Notes under the pieces: generated by a model
The model's database searches: none
What the model was told of the DNA's origin: nothing
Seen by the model: the letters and a program-made list of their open reading frames with translations, nothing else
Shown: one piece after another, positions 28,549 through 38,260 of the stretch
How positions within the stretch are numbered: position 1 is the stretch's first letter
Layout of the letters: every line of letters begins with the position of its first letter
Translations under genes and position numbers: made by a program
Assembly: GCF_000374925.1 (NCBI RefSeq)
Contig: NZ_KB895541.1
Location: 870,122 to 934,121, forward strand
DNA from: Arthrobacter sp. 131MFCol6.1
GTDB taxonomy: Bacteria; Actinomycetota; Actinomycetes; Actinomycetales; Micrococcaceae
Reading direction: 5' to 3'
Length of the DNA stretch: 64,000 nt

Positions 28549-28904
28549 GCCACCAGTCTGCCCTAAACGACCCCGGCAGGGATCGCTGGCTGAGCAACGA
28601 TGGGCGCCACCGGCGTCCGCGCCTGGAACCACCAGCGGGCCAATTTAGGTATCAACTTTGTATCGGCCTCATATCGTTCCCGTTGCAGTTCCGGCGCCGG
28701 GGCCCAAACCCGGCTGCCGCACCGTGCCCATGTGCCATGCTGGAATCCGGCTCCCCCGGGATCGCCGCGCCGATCTCCGGCCGGTGAGGGACGGGTGCGG
28801 CCGCCAGCGGCCGACGACGGCTACAAACGGATCATCACCGCGGAACGCGGGGCGTAAGACGAAGGGACAGCGGCATCAGCAAGCGTGGAGTTCAGCAGCC
28901 ATCG
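28549..28904. other. 356-bp divergent intergenic region, no gene seen
   Basis: It lies between dinB and the GerMN lipoprotein gene. It should contain both promoters. GAAGGGA at 28861-28867 is a good ribosome-binding site, but the nearest in-frame ATG/GTG/TTG is 38 nt further on at 28905 (see findings). Confidence 0.5.
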
Positions 28905-29831
28905 GTGGGGCGCATCCGCCGCGCCGCGCTGGCGTTGGCGCTGCCTGCCGCCCTCGTCCTGTCCGGCTGCGTGGCGACGCCGCAGAGCGGCATCACGAAT
29001 TCCAGCAGCCCGTCGGAACTCATTCCCGTCCCGGCGTCGGGCGTGCCCACCACGAGCGCTCCGCTCGAGACAGCCCAGACGTCGAACAAGGCTCCCGTGT
29101 ATTGGATCGGCCGGGGCAATGACAACGCGTTTCTCTACCGCGAGTTCCGCGATGTTCCGGACCAGGACAATCCCGTCACCCGTGCCCTGCGGGTCATGAT
29201 GTCGCAGAAGCCGCTGGACCCGGACTTTTTCACGCCCTGGCAGAATCCGAAGAAGCTGGCGACGTCGATTTCCGGCAAGAACGTCATCACGGTGGATGTC
29301 TCCGCTGATGCCTTCAACAGCAACGTGGATGCGGCCATGGCCGAGCGCGCCATCCAGCAGCTCGTCTACACGGCGACAGCTGCCGCGGCCAGCGCCGGCC
29401 TCATCGATGCCGGACAGCAGGTCCAGGTGGTTGTGCTGGTGGACGGTCACACGGACTACGTCGCCTTCAACCACGTCCGTCTGGGCGAGCCGACGTCCCG
29501 CAGCGCCGGGATGGTGGCCCCAGTGTGGATCATTGATCCGCAGGAGGGCACGTCCGTGGGCGACGGTTCGGTCAAGATCCGTGGCCGCAGCACCGTCCAG
29601 GGCGGGAAGCTCCGCTGGGCGATCCTCAAGGTCGACGGCGACGGCGACAACGCCAAGACCGCGTATCTCAACGGCAGCGCCACCGCCTCGGCCGATGCAA
29701 CCCAGTCCGGGCTGTTCACCTTGTCCGTGAACCTCGGCCCGGGCAATTACGAGGTCCGGGTGTCCCAGGTGGACGCATCCGACAGCGCCAAGGAAGTATT
29801 CCAGGACACCCGCGGGTTCACGGTCAAATAA
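28905..29831 (+). CDS. secreted lipoprotein with GerMN and Gmad2 domains
   Basis: 308 residues from GTG 28905. The signal peptide ends in lipobox 'LSGC' at about residue 24, so it should be anchored to the outer face of the membrane. A GerMN domain spans about 60-195 ('VYWIGRGNDNAFLYREFRDV', in part; 'VDVSADAFNSNV'), followed by an Ig-like Gmad2 domain to the end ('VGDGSVKIRGRSTVQGGKLRW', in part). These domains were first described in spore germination proteins but occur in non-sporulating Actinobacteria, where the function is not settled. The start is uncertain because no Shine-Dalgarno precedes GTG 28905. Confidence 0.85.
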   Translation: MGRIRRAALALALPAALVLSGCVATPQSGITNSSSPSELIPVPASGVPTTSAPLETAQTSNKAPVYWIGRGNDNAFLYREFRDVPDQDNPVTRALRVMMSQKPLDPDFFTPWQNPKKLATSISGKNVITVDVSADAFNSNVDAAMAERAIQQLVYTATAAAASAGLIDAGQQVQVVVLVDGHTDYVAFNHVRLGEPTSRSAGMVAPVWIIDPQEGTSVGDGSVKIRGRSTVQGGKLRWAILKVDGDGDNAKTAYLNGSATASADATQSGLFTLSVNLGPGNYEVRVSQVDASDSAKEVFQDTRGFTVK

Positions 29832-29847
29832 CCGTCACCGTCAAATA

Positions 29848-29874
29848 GCCGCCACTGTCACCGGTGACGGCGGC
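29848..29874. terminator. hairpin between convergent GerMN gene and rsmE
   Basis: GCCGCC-ACT-GTCACC (29848-29862) pairs with GGTGACGGCGGC (29863-29874) apart from a 3-nt bulge. There is no U tract. GTCAAATA is repeated just upstream. Confidence 0.5.
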
Positions 29875-29883
29875 TGCCGCGGG

Positions 29884-30672
29884 TCACCAGCGGCCGAGGA
29901 TGTCGCTGGCCAGCACCGTGGCGGCGGGCCCCGCCGTGGACGAACGCAGAACATGGTGCCCCAAAAGGGCCGTGACCGCGCCGGCGTCGCAGAGCCGGGT
30001 CACCTCCCGCGGACTGATGCCGCCTTCCGGACCCACGATCAGCAGGACCTCACGGGATCCGGCATCGCCTGCCATGACCTCGCCGGGCTGCGCGGATTCC
30101 AACCAGGATTCCAGGACGAGCCGCAGCGGGCGCACGGCGTCTTCATGCAGGATGACGGCGAGATCTGCCGCCGCCACGGCCGCCTGCAGCCCGGCGCCGT
30201 CGACGGCGGCCCGGACCTCGGGAATCCATGCCCGGCGCGCCTGTTTGGCGGCGGCCGTCACCACCGACTGCCATTTGGCATGCGCCTTGGCGGCCCGCTC
30301 GGCCTTCCACCGCACGATGGACCGCTCGGCCTGCCAGGGAATGACGGCGTCGATGCCCAGTTCTGTCGCGGTCTCGGCCGCGAGTTCGTCGCGATCGCCC
30401 TTGGCGAGGGCCTGGACCAGGACCAGCCGGGTTCCGGGCCGCGGTTCCTCGGCAAGGTCCATGCATTCGACGGTCAGCTGCCCGGGAGCGACGGCGGTCA
30501 CGGCGCCGGTCAGGCGTTTGCCGGCGCCGTCCGCGATGTCGACGGTTTCCCCGACGGCGATCCGCTTGACGGTGACGGCGTGGCGTGCCTCGCCGCCCTC
30601 AAGGACGAAGACCGAGCCGGGGACCTGCTGGTCCAGGGTGCCTGGTGCGGTGAAGAAGACCGGGTTACTCAC
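29884..30672 (-). CDS. rsmE: 16S rRNA (uracil1498-N3)-methyltransferase
   Basis: 262 residues of the RsmE family, with an N-terminal PUA-like domain and a C-terminal SPOUT knot. The N-terminal 'GGEARHAVTVKRIAVGE' and the knot motifs 'LLIVGPEGGISPREV' and 'LGHHVLRSSTAG' are clear. It methylates U1498 of 16S rRNA. The GTG start lies 2 nt after the dnaJ stop, so it is co-translated in hrcA-dnaJ-rsmE. Confidence 0.95.
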   Translation of the reverse strand: MSNPVFFTAPGTLDQQVPGSVFVLEGGEARHAVTVKRIAVGETVDIADGAGKRLTGAVTAVAPGQLTVECMDLAEEPRPGTRLVLVQALAKGDRDELAAETATELGIDAVIPWQAERSIVRWKAERAAKAHAKWQSVVTAAAKQARRAWIPEVRAAVDGAGLQAAVAAADLAVILHEDAVRPLRLVLESWLESAQPGEVMAGDAGSREVLLIVGPEGGISPREVTRLCDAGAVTALLGHHVLRSSTAGPAATVLASDILGRW

Positions 30673-30674
30673 CG

Positions 30675-31805
30675 CTACAGGTTACCGAGCCGGTCCCGCA
30701 GTTTGGCGAAGACGCCGCCGCTGGCCGCAAGCTTTCCTTCCGTGAGGTGCTCGCCGCGGTGCTTGGCCAACTGGCGGAGCAGTTCTTCCTGGACGTGATC
30801 GAGCTTGACCGGCGTTTCCACCTGCAGGTGCACCTTCAGGTCGCCGCGACCGTGACCGCGCAGGTGCGTGACGCCGAGGCCGCGCAGGGTGATGATCTCG
30901 CCCGACTGGGTGCCGGCCTTGACGTCGATCTCCTGCTGTCCGTCGAAGGTGTCGAGGGATATTTCGGTGCCGAGCGCGGCTGCGGTCATGGGAATGTTGA
31001 GGCTCGCGTGGAGGTCATCGCCCTCGCGCACGTAGGTGGGGTCGTTGTTGACCCGGATCTCCACGTACAGGTCCCCGGCGGGGCCGCCTGCAGGGCCTGC
31101 CTCGCCCTGGCCGGACAGCTGGATGCGGGTGCCGGTGGCGACGCCGGCCGGGACCTTGACGGTCAGGGAGCGGCGGCTGCGGATCCGGCCCTGGCCGCTG
31201 CATTCGTTGCACGGGTCCTTGATGACGGTGCCGAAGCCCTCGCAGGATCCGCAGGGGGCGGATGTCATGACCTGGCCCAGGATGGACCGCACGGCGCGCT
31301 GGACCTGACCGCTGCCGCCACAGATGTCGCAGCGGACCGGGTGGGTGCCCTCGCGGCAGCAGGACCCCTCGCACGTGGGGCAGATGACGGCCGTGTCGAC
31401 CTCGAGCTTCTTGTTCACACCGAACACTGCGTCGCGGAGGTCGATGCGGACGCTGATCAGCGCGTCCTGGCCGCGGCGGACCCGGGACGCCGGGCCGCCC
31501 TGGCCGCCGCCGGCGCCGAAGAAGGTCTCGAAGATGTCCTGGAAGGCGAAGCCCTGGCCCGAGTAGCTGCCGCCGCCGAAGCCGTTGTCGGTGCCGTTCT
31601 CGTTGCCGGTGGTGTCATAGACCCGGCGCTTCTGCGGATCAGAGAGGACCTCGTAGGCGTGGGTGACGGCCTTAAACCTGTCCGAGGCATCTTCCCCGGG
31701 GTTCACGTCCGGGTGCAGGGTGCGGGCCAGTTTCCGGTAGGCCTTCTTGATCTCCTCCCCCGATGCGTCGCGGGAGACTCCAAGAACGTCGTAGTGGCTG
31801 CTCAA
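30675..31805 (-). CDS. dnaJ: chaperone DnaJ (HrcA-linked copy)
   Basis: 376 residues. The J domain at 1-70 carries 'HPDVNPG', which stimulates DnaK ATPase. A Gly/Phe-rich linker follows. The zinc domain has four Cys motifs: 'CPTCEGSC', 'CDICGGSG', 'CGSCEGFG' and 'CNECSGQG'. In the first, the last Gly is Cys. A C-terminal substrate domain completes it. TTG 31805 is the start, with AAGGAAGAG about 10 nt upstream. It is probably the second DnaJ of the genome (DnaJ2 type), since dnaK is not adjacent. Confidence 0.94.
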   Translation of the reverse strand: MSSHYDVLGVSRDASGEEIKKAYRKLARTLHPDVNPGEDASDRFKAVTHAYEVLSDPQKRRVYDTTGNENGTDNGFGGGSYSGQGFAFQDIFETFFGAGGGQGGPASRVRRGQDALISVRIDLRDAVFGVNKKLEVDTAVICPTCEGSCCREGTHPVRCDICGGSGQVQRAVRSILGQVMTSAPCGSCEGFGTVIKDPCNECSGQGRIRSRRSLTVKVPAGVATGTRIQLSGQGEAGPAGGPAGDLYVEIRVNNDPTYVREGDDLHASLNIPMTAAALGTEISLDTFDGQQEIDVKAGTQSGEIITLRGLGVTHLRGHGRGDLKVHLQVETPVKLDHVQEELLRQLAKHRGEHLTEGKLAASGGVFAKLRDRLGNL

Positions 31806-31883
31806 AGTGTGTATCTCTTCCTTTTCGTACTGCCTGTGGGGCACTGCCTGTGGGGCAAGAAGTCGTGTTCGGTCCCGGGCCTG

Positions 31884-32897
31884 TCAGGGCCCCAGGATCC
31901 TCGAAAGGTAGCGGGCCACCGCGCGGACGGCGGCCATGGTGGTGGGATAGTCCATCCGGGTGGGCCCAAGCACGCCGACCTTGGCCGTGGCGTCCGGCCC
32001 GTAGGCGGTGGCCACAACGGAGGCCTCGGCCAGACCGTCGTAAGGGTTTTCCCGGCCGATGCTGACCGTGACACCCCGCGGGTCTTCGGCCATTTCGCTG
32101 AGCAGGCGGAGCATGACCACCTGCTCCTCGAGGGCCTCCAGTACGGGGCCGATGCTGAGCGGGAAGTCCACGTTGGAGCGGGCCAGGTTGGCGGTGCCGG
32201 CCATGACCATGCGCTCTTCGCGGCTGCTCGTGGCCAGGGCCTCCAGGCCGCGGGCCAGCGCCTGGGCCGCTCCGCGCCGAGCGGGCGGGCCACCGGCAAC
32301 GACGGCGGGCAGCAGCTGCGGCATCAGGCTCAGCGGGGTTCCGGAGAGGCTGGCCAGAAAGCTGGTCCGCAGTTCCGCCAGCGCGTCGTCGGGAAGGTCC
32401 TGCCCGACGTCGATCACGCGCTGCTCCACCTTGCCGGTGTCCGCGATCAGTACCGCCAGCACTTTCCGGGGCGCCAGCAGCACGAACTCGATGTGCCGCA
32501 CCCGGGCGCGGCTGAGCAGCGGATACTGCACGACGGCGACCTGGTTGGTCAGGTGCGAGAGGAGCCTCACGGTCCGGTCAAGAATGTCGTCGAGGTCGTC
32601 GGATCCTTCCAGCAGCGCCTGGATGGCCCGGCGCTCGGCCGGGGACAACGGCTTCACCGCTGAGATCTGGTCGACGAAAAGCCGGTAGCCCTTGTCAGTG
32701 GGGATCCGGCCGGCGCTCGTGTGCGGTGCCGTGATCAGGCCCTCGTCTTCCAGCGCCGCCATGTCGTTTCGGATCGTGGCGCTGGAGACGCCGAGATGGT
32801 GCCGTTCCACGAGCGCTTTGGAACCCACGGGCTCACGCGAATGGACGTAGTCCTCCACGATGGCGCGCAGCACTTCGAGTTTGCGCGGTTCGCTCAC
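31884..32897 (-). CDS. hrcA: heat-inducible repressor HrcA
   Basis: 337 residues. HrcA binds CIRCE and represses chaperone genes until heat stress. The N-terminal winged helix contains 'REPVGSKALVERHHLGVSSATIRND', in the residue 18-45 range. The C-terminal GAF-like dimerisation domain ends 'VGVLGPTRMDYPTTMAAVR'. GTG 32897 follows GGAGGTGGAGC directly. A CIRCE element lies about 100 nt upstream, so it regulates itself and dnaJ-rsmE. Confidence 0.96.
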   Translation of the reverse strand: MSEPRKLEVLRAIVEDYVHSREPVGSKALVERHHLGVSSATIRNDMAALEDEGLITAPHTSAGRIPTDKGYRLFVDQISAVKPLSPAERRAIQALLEGSDDLDDILDRTVRLLSHLTNQVAVVQYPLLSRARVRHIEFVLLAPRKVLAVLIADTGKVEQRVIDVGQDLPDDALAELRTSFLASLSGTPLSLMPQLLPAVVAGGPPARRGAAQALARGLEALATSSREERMVMAGTANLARSNVDFPLSIGPVLEALEEQVVMLRLLSEMAEDPRGVTVSIGRENPYDGLAEASVVATAYGPDATAKVGVLGPTRMDYPTTMAAVRAVARYLSRILGP

Positions 32898-33214
32898 GCT
32901 CCACCTCCAATCGACTGTCCCGCAGTCGGTGCCGTCCGCCGTGTCCGGTCCGGGTCCACAAGTGCTGCACGGACGGTCCGCATCAGGACAAGGGTTAGCA
33001 CTCGACATGCCTAAGTGCTAACCAGTCTAATATGAGTCGCCGCGTTGTTAGCATTGGATTCGCTCCAGGCGTGGCCCGCGGGAACGCGATTCCCGTCACG
33101 CCGGTGCCGAGACCGTGGCAGCCGCTGCCGTTGCCGCGCCGTCGCGGTCCGGTTCCGGCCCCGGAGAGTTCCACCGACCGCCGTACATTCCGAGTGCAAA
33201 GTAAGCGTGTAGAG
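32898..33214. other. 317-bp divergent promoter region of hrcA and DUF3097 gene
   Basis: It holds the CIRCE element (32995-33021). Rightward, TACATT at 33184-33189 could serve as a -10 for the DUF3097 gene. No further gene is seen. Confidence 0.6.
32995..33021. promoter_or_regulatory. CIRCE element (HrcA operator)
   Basis: TTAGCACTC-N9-AAGTGCTAA, one base off the consensus TTAGCACTC-N9-GAGTGCTAA. It is located upstream of hrcA. Confidence 0.93.
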
Positions 33215-34066
33215 ATGTCGTACCAGAACTGGGGACCCCAGGACCTGTCCGCCCCCGCCAAGACCCAGTTGCCGGAAGTCCCGGTGGAACGCGGGATGGT
33301 CCTCGAGGAGGTCCAGTCCGGCTGGGTGGGGGCCGTGACCCGGGTGGAGAAGTCCGGCGGCATGCACGTGGTGGCGTTGGAGGACCGGCGCGGCAAGTCG
33401 CGGTCCTTCCGCCTCGGCTTCGGCTTCCTCCTGGAGGGCCAGCCCATCCGCCTGATGCCGCCGGCCCCGAAGAAAGCGGCACCGGCCGCCGGTGCCGGCC
33501 GCACGGCGTCGGGCTCGGTGCGGGTGGCGGGGCAGCGCGCCCAGGTGGCCAAGGCCAGCCGTATCTGGGTGGAGGGAAAGCACGACGCCGAGCTCGTGGA
33601 GAAGGTGTGGGGCGATGACCTCCGGGTGGAGGGCATCGTCGTCGAACCCCTGCACGGCATTGACGACCTCGCGGCCGCCGTGGCGGAGTTCGGCCCGGGC
33701 CCGGGGCGGCGCCTCGGCGTGCTCGTGGACCACCTGGTGCCCGACTCCAAGGAGTCGCGGATCGCCGATGCCGTCATGGCCTCACCGGGCGCCGCCGGCA
33801 ACGTCCTCATTGTGGGGCACCCCTACGTGGACGTGTGGCAGGCCATCCGGCCCGCGGTCCTGGGGATCGAGCAGTGGCCGGTGATCCCCCGCGGCGCGGA
33901 CTGGAAGACCGGCATCCTGATGGCTTTCGGCTGGCCCCACTCCACAAAGGAGGACATCGGCCTGGGTTGGCAGAAACTCCTGGGTGCTGTCCGCAGCTAC
34001 GCTGATCTGGAGGCGTCGCTGCTCGGCCGCGTGGAAGAGGTCATTGACTTCCTCACTGTGCCCTAG
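33215..34066 (+). CDS. DUF3097 protein
   Basis: 283 residues of an actinobacterial family of unknown role. The N-terminal part (about 1-75) resembles a small beta domain ('VLEEVQSGWVGAVTRVE', 'VALEDRRGKSRSFRLG'). The rest has a TOPRIM-like look, with 'RIWVEGKHDAELVEKVWGDD' (in part; Glu then D-x-x-L) and 'LGVLVDHLVPDSKE' (Asp). That points to a possible nucleic acid metal-dependent activity. ATG 33215 gives the family-typical start. It is divergent from hrcA. Confidence 0.85.
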   Translation: MSYQNWGPQDLSAPAKTQLPEVPVERGMVLEEVQSGWVGAVTRVEKSGGMHVVALEDRRGKSRSFRLGFGFLLEGQPIRLMPPAPKKAAPAAGAGRTASGSVRVAGQRAQVAKASRIWVEGKHDAELVEKVWGDDLRVEGIVVEPLHGIDDLAAAVAEFGPGPGRRLGVLVDHLVPDSKESRIADAVMASPGAAGNVLIVGHPYVDVWQAIRPAVLGIEQWPVIPRGADWKTGILMAFGWPHSTKEDIGLGWQKLLGAVRSYADLEASLLGRVEEVIDFLTVP

Positions 34067-34209
34067 TCCGCCGCGGCGGCCGCCCCTGATCTCCATTTCC
34101 GGGCGCGAGCAAGTATTCTTGAAACGGCGGCCGCGCTTCCAGTGCGGTCCCGGCTAGTTCAGGCACAACCCAGGCAGCAACGCATCACCGCAATCCGAAG
34201 GGCTACACC

Positions 34210-34629
34210 GTGGCAGATAACGCACGCGAACACACGGGCAATCAGGCTGGCCATGGCCAGCCCCCGTACCATGGGGTTCCGGCAAACGCGCTGCCGCTGA
34301 CGGCCAGCGAGGACCGCCAGTGGGCCACGCTCGCCCACTTCGGCGGCATCCTTGGCTGCGTGCCGTCGCTGCTGATCTACCTCATCTTCAAGGACCGCGG
34401 CCCGTTCACGGCGCAGGAATCCAAGGAAGCCCTCAATTTCACGCTGCCGCCGACCATCGCTGCAGTGCTGGCCAATCTGCTGGTCTTCATCCCGGTGGTG
34501 GGCAACCTCTTCGCCGTGCTCGCCACGGTGATCTGGATTGCTGTGACGTGCTTCTCGGTGGCGGCAGGCATCCACGTCAACCGCGGCCAGCCGCACCGTT
34601 ACGAGTTCAACCTGCGCTGGATCAAATAG
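34210..34629 (+). CDS. DUF4870 small membrane protein
   Basis: 139 residues. A hydrophilic N-terminus of about 35 residues leads to three membrane helices (about 45-62, 78-100, 102-122). The family markers 'WATLAHFGGILG', 'FKDRGPFTAQESKEALNF' and a conserved C-terminal 'YEFNLRWIK' are clear. GTG 34210 follows GAAGG. Function unknown. A strong terminator follows. Confidence 0.87.
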   Translation: MADNAREHTGNQAGHGQPPYHGVPANALPLTASEDRQWATLAHFGGILGCVPSLLIYLIFKDRGPFTAQESKEALNFTLPPTIAAVLANLLVFIPVVGNLFAVLATVIWIAVTCFSVAAGIHVNRGQPHRYEFNLRWIK

Positions 34630-34650
34630 CCGGCCCGGACCAAGCTAAAG

Positions 34651-34695
34651 AGAGCCGGCCGCTGCCCGTATGGGGCAGCGGCCGGCTCTTTTTTG
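34651..34695 (+). terminator. intrinsic terminator after the DUF4870 gene
   Basis: 17-nt perfect arms (34651-34667 and 34673-34689) are followed by a T tract (34689-34694). Confidence 0.92.
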
Positions 34696-34760
34696 TGCCG
34701 CAGGCCGTCTGCGGCGCTGATGCGGGCAGCCAAATTGTGGAGGCTTTGCGGCCGGGCAGA

Positions 34761-35999
34761 CTAGTCCGGCAGGATCCTGCGGACGACGGCGTCGGCCAGC
34801 AGCCGGCCTTTGAGCGTGAGGATGAGCCGGCCCTTGAACGCGGCCGCGGGGTCCACGAGGCCGTCAGCGATCAGCCCCGCGACGGCGTGCCTGCCGGTGT
34901 CCCCCAAGCCGCCGAGGCTCGGGATATCGAGTCCGGAGTTCAGCCGGGCCTCGAGCATGACGCGTTCCACGTGGCGGGTTTCGGTGTCCAGCGTTTCGCG
35001 TCCGGCGGCAGGTGAGACGCCGGCGCCGAGGCGGTTGGCGTAGGCGGTGGGGTGCTTGACGTTCCACCAGCGGACGCCGCCGACGTGCGAGTGCGCCCCG
35101 GGCCCGATGCCCCACCAGTCGTCCCCGCGCCAGTAGGCGAGGTTGTGCCTGCAGGCCTGTTCGGGGGTGCGGGACCAGTTGCTGACCTCGTACCAGGCGA
35201 GCCCGGCGGCGGAAATCAGCTCGTCGGCGAGTTCGTATTTGGCGGCGTGGTCGTCGTCGTCGATTTCCGGGACTTCGCCACGGCGGATCTGCGCGGCAAG
35301 CTTGGTGCCGTCTTCAACGATCAGGGCATAGGCGCTGATGTGGTCGGGGGCGTAGGAGAGTGCGGTCTCGAGCGAGTGGCGCCAGTCTTCCAGCGACTCC
35401 CCTGGCGTCCCGTAAATGAGGTCGAGGCTGACGGCGAGCCCGGCATCGCGCGCCCACTGAACCACCTCGGGCACCCGGCTCGGCGTGTGGGTGCGGTCCA
35501 GGACCTTCAGGACATGCGGCACGGCCGACTGCATGCCGAACGAGACCCGGGTGAACCCGGCGTCGGCGAGCAGCTGCAGGGATTCGGGCGTGACGGAATC
35601 GGGGTTCGCCTCGGTGGTTACCTCGGCGCCGGGCTGCAGGCCCCAGGCGCCGATCGCGGCTGTGAGGATGCGCGCCAGATCCTCCGCCGGCAGCAGCGTG
35701 GGGGTGCCGCCGCCGAAGAAGACCGTGCTGAGCGGACGGTCAGGCAGGCCGCTGCCCCTCAGGGCCGCGGCGGCGAACTCCACTTCCGCGATCGCGGTGG
35801 CGGCGTAGGCGTCCTGGGAGGCCCCGCCGCCCAGCTCGGTGGCGGTGTAGGTGTTGAAATCGCAGTACCCGCAGCGGACCGCGCAGAACGGGATGTGCAC
35901 ATACAACCCGAAAGCGCGCTGACCGGCGCCCTCGCGCGCCTGGGCGGGCAGGAGCCCGTCCGGCGGCGCCGGGTCGCCGAGGGGAAGGACGCTAGGCAC
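34761..35999 (-). CDS. hemW: HemW-type radical SAM protein (heme chaperone, HemN-like)
   Basis: 412 residues from GTG 35999. The radical SAM cluster motif 'CAVRCGYCDF' (CxxxCxxC) is near residue 45. 'FFGGGTPTLLPAEDL' and 'EANPDSVTPESLQLL' follow, as in the HemN/HemW family. The lack of an extra Cys beside the cluster motif favours HemW (heme delivery) over the coproporphyrinogen oxidase HemN. TTG 36026, 27 nt upstream with AGGTAA, is an alternative start. It lies directly downstream of lepA, a very common pairing. Confidence 0.9.
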   Translation of the reverse strand: MPSVLPLGDPAPPDGLLPAQAREGAGQRAFGLYVHIPFCAVRCGYCDFNTYTATELGGGASQDAYAATAIAEVEFAAAALRGSGLPDRPLSTVFFGGGTPTLLPAEDLARILTAAIGAWGLQPGAEVTTEANPDSVTPESLQLLADAGFTRVSFGMQSAVPHVLKVLDRTHTPSRVPEVVQWARDAGLAVSLDLIYGTPGESLEDWRHSLETALSYAPDHISAYALIVEDGTKLAAQIRRGEVPEIDDDDHAAKYELADELISAAGLAWYEVSNWSRTPEQACRHNLAYWRGDDWWGIGPGAHSHVGGVRWWNVKHPTAYANRLGAGVSPAAGRETLDTETRHVERVMLEARLNSGLDIPSLGGLGDTGRHAVAGLIADGLVDPAAAFKGRLILTLKGRLLADAVVRRILPD

Positions 36000-36044
36000 G
36001 GGCCCGGCCTGCCGATACTGCAGCAACAGTCATTACCTGCACCG

Positions 36045-37898
36045 TTACTTCTTGGCCTTGTCCTTGGACTCGTCCGTTGTCAGCGCGGCGATGAAGGCCT
36101 CCTGCGGCACCTCGACGCGTCCCACCATCTTCATGCGCTTCTTGCCTTCCTTCTGCTTTTCCAGCAGCTTGCGCTTTCGGGTGATGTCACCGCCGTAGCA
36201 CTTGGCCAGGACATCCTTGCGGATGGCGCGGATGCTTTCGCGGGCGATGATCCGGGAGCCGATGGCGGCCTGGATGGGCACCTCGAACTGCTGGCGCGGA
36301 ATGAGCTCGCGCAGCTTGCCGGTCATCATCACGCCGTAGGCGTAGGCCTTGTCACGGTGGGTGATTGCGGAGAATGCATCAACCTGCTCGCCCTGGAGCA
36401 TGATGTCAACCTTGACCAGGTCGGCCACCTGCTCGCCGTCGGCCTTCCAGTCCAGTGACCCGTAGCCGCGGGTCTTGGACTTGAGGATGTCGAAGAAATC
36501 GAAGACGATTTCGGCCAGCGGCAGGCGGTAACGGATTTCCACCCGGTCCTCGGAGAGGTAGTCCATGCCGCCCATGACGCCGCGCCGGCTCTGGCACAGC
36601 TCCATGATGGCGCCGACAAACTCGTTCGGCGCAAGGATGGTGGCGGACACCATCGGCTCGCGGACTTCCGCGATCTTGCCGGTGGGGTATTCGCTGGGGT
36701 TCGTGACGTGGACGACCTTCTTGTCCTCCAGCGTCACCTCGTATTCCACGTTGGGCGCGGTGGAAATCAGGTCCAGGTTGTATTCGCGTTCGAGCCGCTC
36801 GCGCGTGATTTCCAGGTGCAGCAGGCCCAGGAAACCCACCCGGAAGCCGAATCCCAGCGCGGCCGACGTTTCCGGCTCATACACCAGCGCGGCGTCGTTG
36901 AGCATCAGCTTCTCCAGCGCATCGCGGAGCACCGGATAGTCCGTGCCATCGAGCGGATACAGGCCGGAGAAGACCATCGGCTTGGCGTCCGCATAGCCGG
37001 GGAGAGACTCGGTGGCCGGCTTGGCCAGGTTGGTGACCGTGTCGCCCACCTTGGACAGGCGGACGTCCTTCACACCGGTGATGAGGTAGCCCACCTCGCC
37101 GACGCCAAGGCCCTTGGAGGGGGTGGGTTCCGGGGAGCTCACACCGATCTCAAGGAGCTCGTGCGTGGCACGGGTGGACATCATCTGGATGCGTTCACGC
37201 GGGTGCAGCATGCCGTCGACCACGCGGACGTAGGTGACCACACCGCGGTAGGTGTCGTAGACCGAGTCGAAGATCATGGCCCGGGCGGGGGCGTTCGGGT
37301 CGCCCACCGGGGCCGGAAGGTCGCGGACAATCTTGTCCAGCAGAACCTCGACGCCCATGCCGGTCTTGCCGGAGACGCGGAGCACGTCGTCGGGGTCGCC
37401 GCCGATCAGGTTGGCGAGTTCCGCCGCGTACTTCTCCGGCTGTGCTGCCGGGAGGTCGATCTTGTTCAGGACCGGGATGATCGTGAGGTTGTTTTCCATC
37501 GCCAGGTAGAGGTTGGCGAGGGTCTGGGCCTCGATGCCCTGGGCCGCGTCCACCAGCAGGATCGCACCTTCGCAGGCCGCGAGCGAGCGGGAGACCTCGT
37601 ACGTGAAGTCAACGTGCCCGGGGGTGTCGATCATGTTCAGCGCGTAGCTGGTGCCGTCGAGTTCCCAGGGCATGCGGACGGCCTGGGATTTGATGGTGAT
37701 GCCGCGTTCGCGCTCAATGTCCATGCGGTCCAGGTACTGGGCCTTCATGTCACGGGACTGGACAACACCAGTGAACTGGAGCATCCGGTCGGCCAGTGTG
37801 GATTTGCCGTGGTCAATGTGCGCAATGATGCAGAAGTTCCGGATGATGGCCGGATCTGTTGCGGCGGGCACCGGGGCGGTGCGGGCCATGGGAGACAC
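36045..37898 (-). CDS. lepA: elongation factor 4 (LepA)
   Basis: 617 residues. This ribosome-bound GTPase affects translation initiation and back-translocation. The G1 '[13 protein letters not shown]', G3 'DTPGHVDF' and G4 'NKIDLP' motifs lie within residues 29-150. EF-G-like domains follow, and the LepA-specific C-terminal domain ends '[16 protein letters not shown]'. GTG 37898 follows AGGA by 6 nt; the internal ATG three codons later is possible. It is upstream of hemW. Confidence 0.97.
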   Translation of the reverse strand: MSPMARTAPVPAATDPAIIRNFCIIAHIDHGKSTLADRMLQFTGVVQSRDMKAQYLDRMDIERERGITIKSQAVRMPWELDGTSYALNMIDTPGHVDFTYEVSRSLAACEGAILLVDAAQGIEAQTLANLYLAMENNLTIIPVLNKIDLPAAQPEKYAAELANLIGGDPDDVLRVSGKTGMGVEVLLDKIVRDLPAPVGDPNAPARAMIFDSVYDTYRGVVTYVRVVDGMLHPRERIQMMSTRATHELLEIGVSSPEPTPSKGLGVGEVGYLITGVKDVRLSKVGDTVTNLAKPATESLPGYADAKPMVFSGLYPLDGTDYPVLRDALEKLMLNDAALVYEPETSAALGFGFRVGFLGLLHLEITRERLEREYNLDLISTAPNVEYEVTLEDKKVVHVTNPSEYPTGKIAEVREPMVSATILAPNEFVGAIMELCQSRRGVMGGMDYLSEDRVEIRYRLPLAEIVFDFFDILKSKTRGYGSLDWKADGEQVADLVKVDIMLQGEQVDAFSAITHRDKAYAYGVMMTGKLRELIPRQQFEVPIQAAIGSRIIARESIRAIRKDVLAKCYGGDITRKRKLLEKQKEGKKRMKMVGRVEVPQEAFIAALTTDESKDKAKK

Positions 37899-38260
37899 GC
37901 AGGGTCCTAACTGTTGGCATTACTGTTGGCTTTTCCACGGCTCGGTGCGGATGCTCGTATGCCATCCTGCGACGTGGCGCATTTCTGTCCCTATAGTCTC
38001 CCACGTCCGGGTCAGTGGCAGTGCATCCCTGCGTTGCGTTGCGCACTCTGCCAGCTCCGGTGGGCTCTCGGCGGGATTCCGCCCGCGGGTCCCGCCTCGA
38101 TTCTGCTGCGGTTCCGGCCGCGGCTCTGGCCTCGCTGGGTCGCTCCGGGGGCAGCATCCGCCGGCCGCCTGCCGCCAGCCGGGCACCGCCCCTCTCGCCC
38201 TCCCATACCCTGCCCCTTTCTCTGCCCTTCCCCTGCGGGGGTTGCCGGTATGGTTTCCCC
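37899..38260. other. 362-bp divergent intergenic region, no gene seen
   Basis: It lies between lepA and the MazF/PemK-like gene. It holds both promoters, including TATGGT at 38249-38254. Reading frames here are short GC-rich shadows with no recognisable protein. Confidence 0.55.
38249..38254 (+). promoter_or_regulatory. -10 box for a leaderless PemK-like transcript
   Basis: TATGGT ends 6 nt before ATG 38261. Confidence 0.55.

Noticed and set aside
30747..32663. 638-codon plus-strand frame opposite dnaJ and hrcA
   Set aside because: It crosses two well-defined genes and their spacer; antisense shadow.
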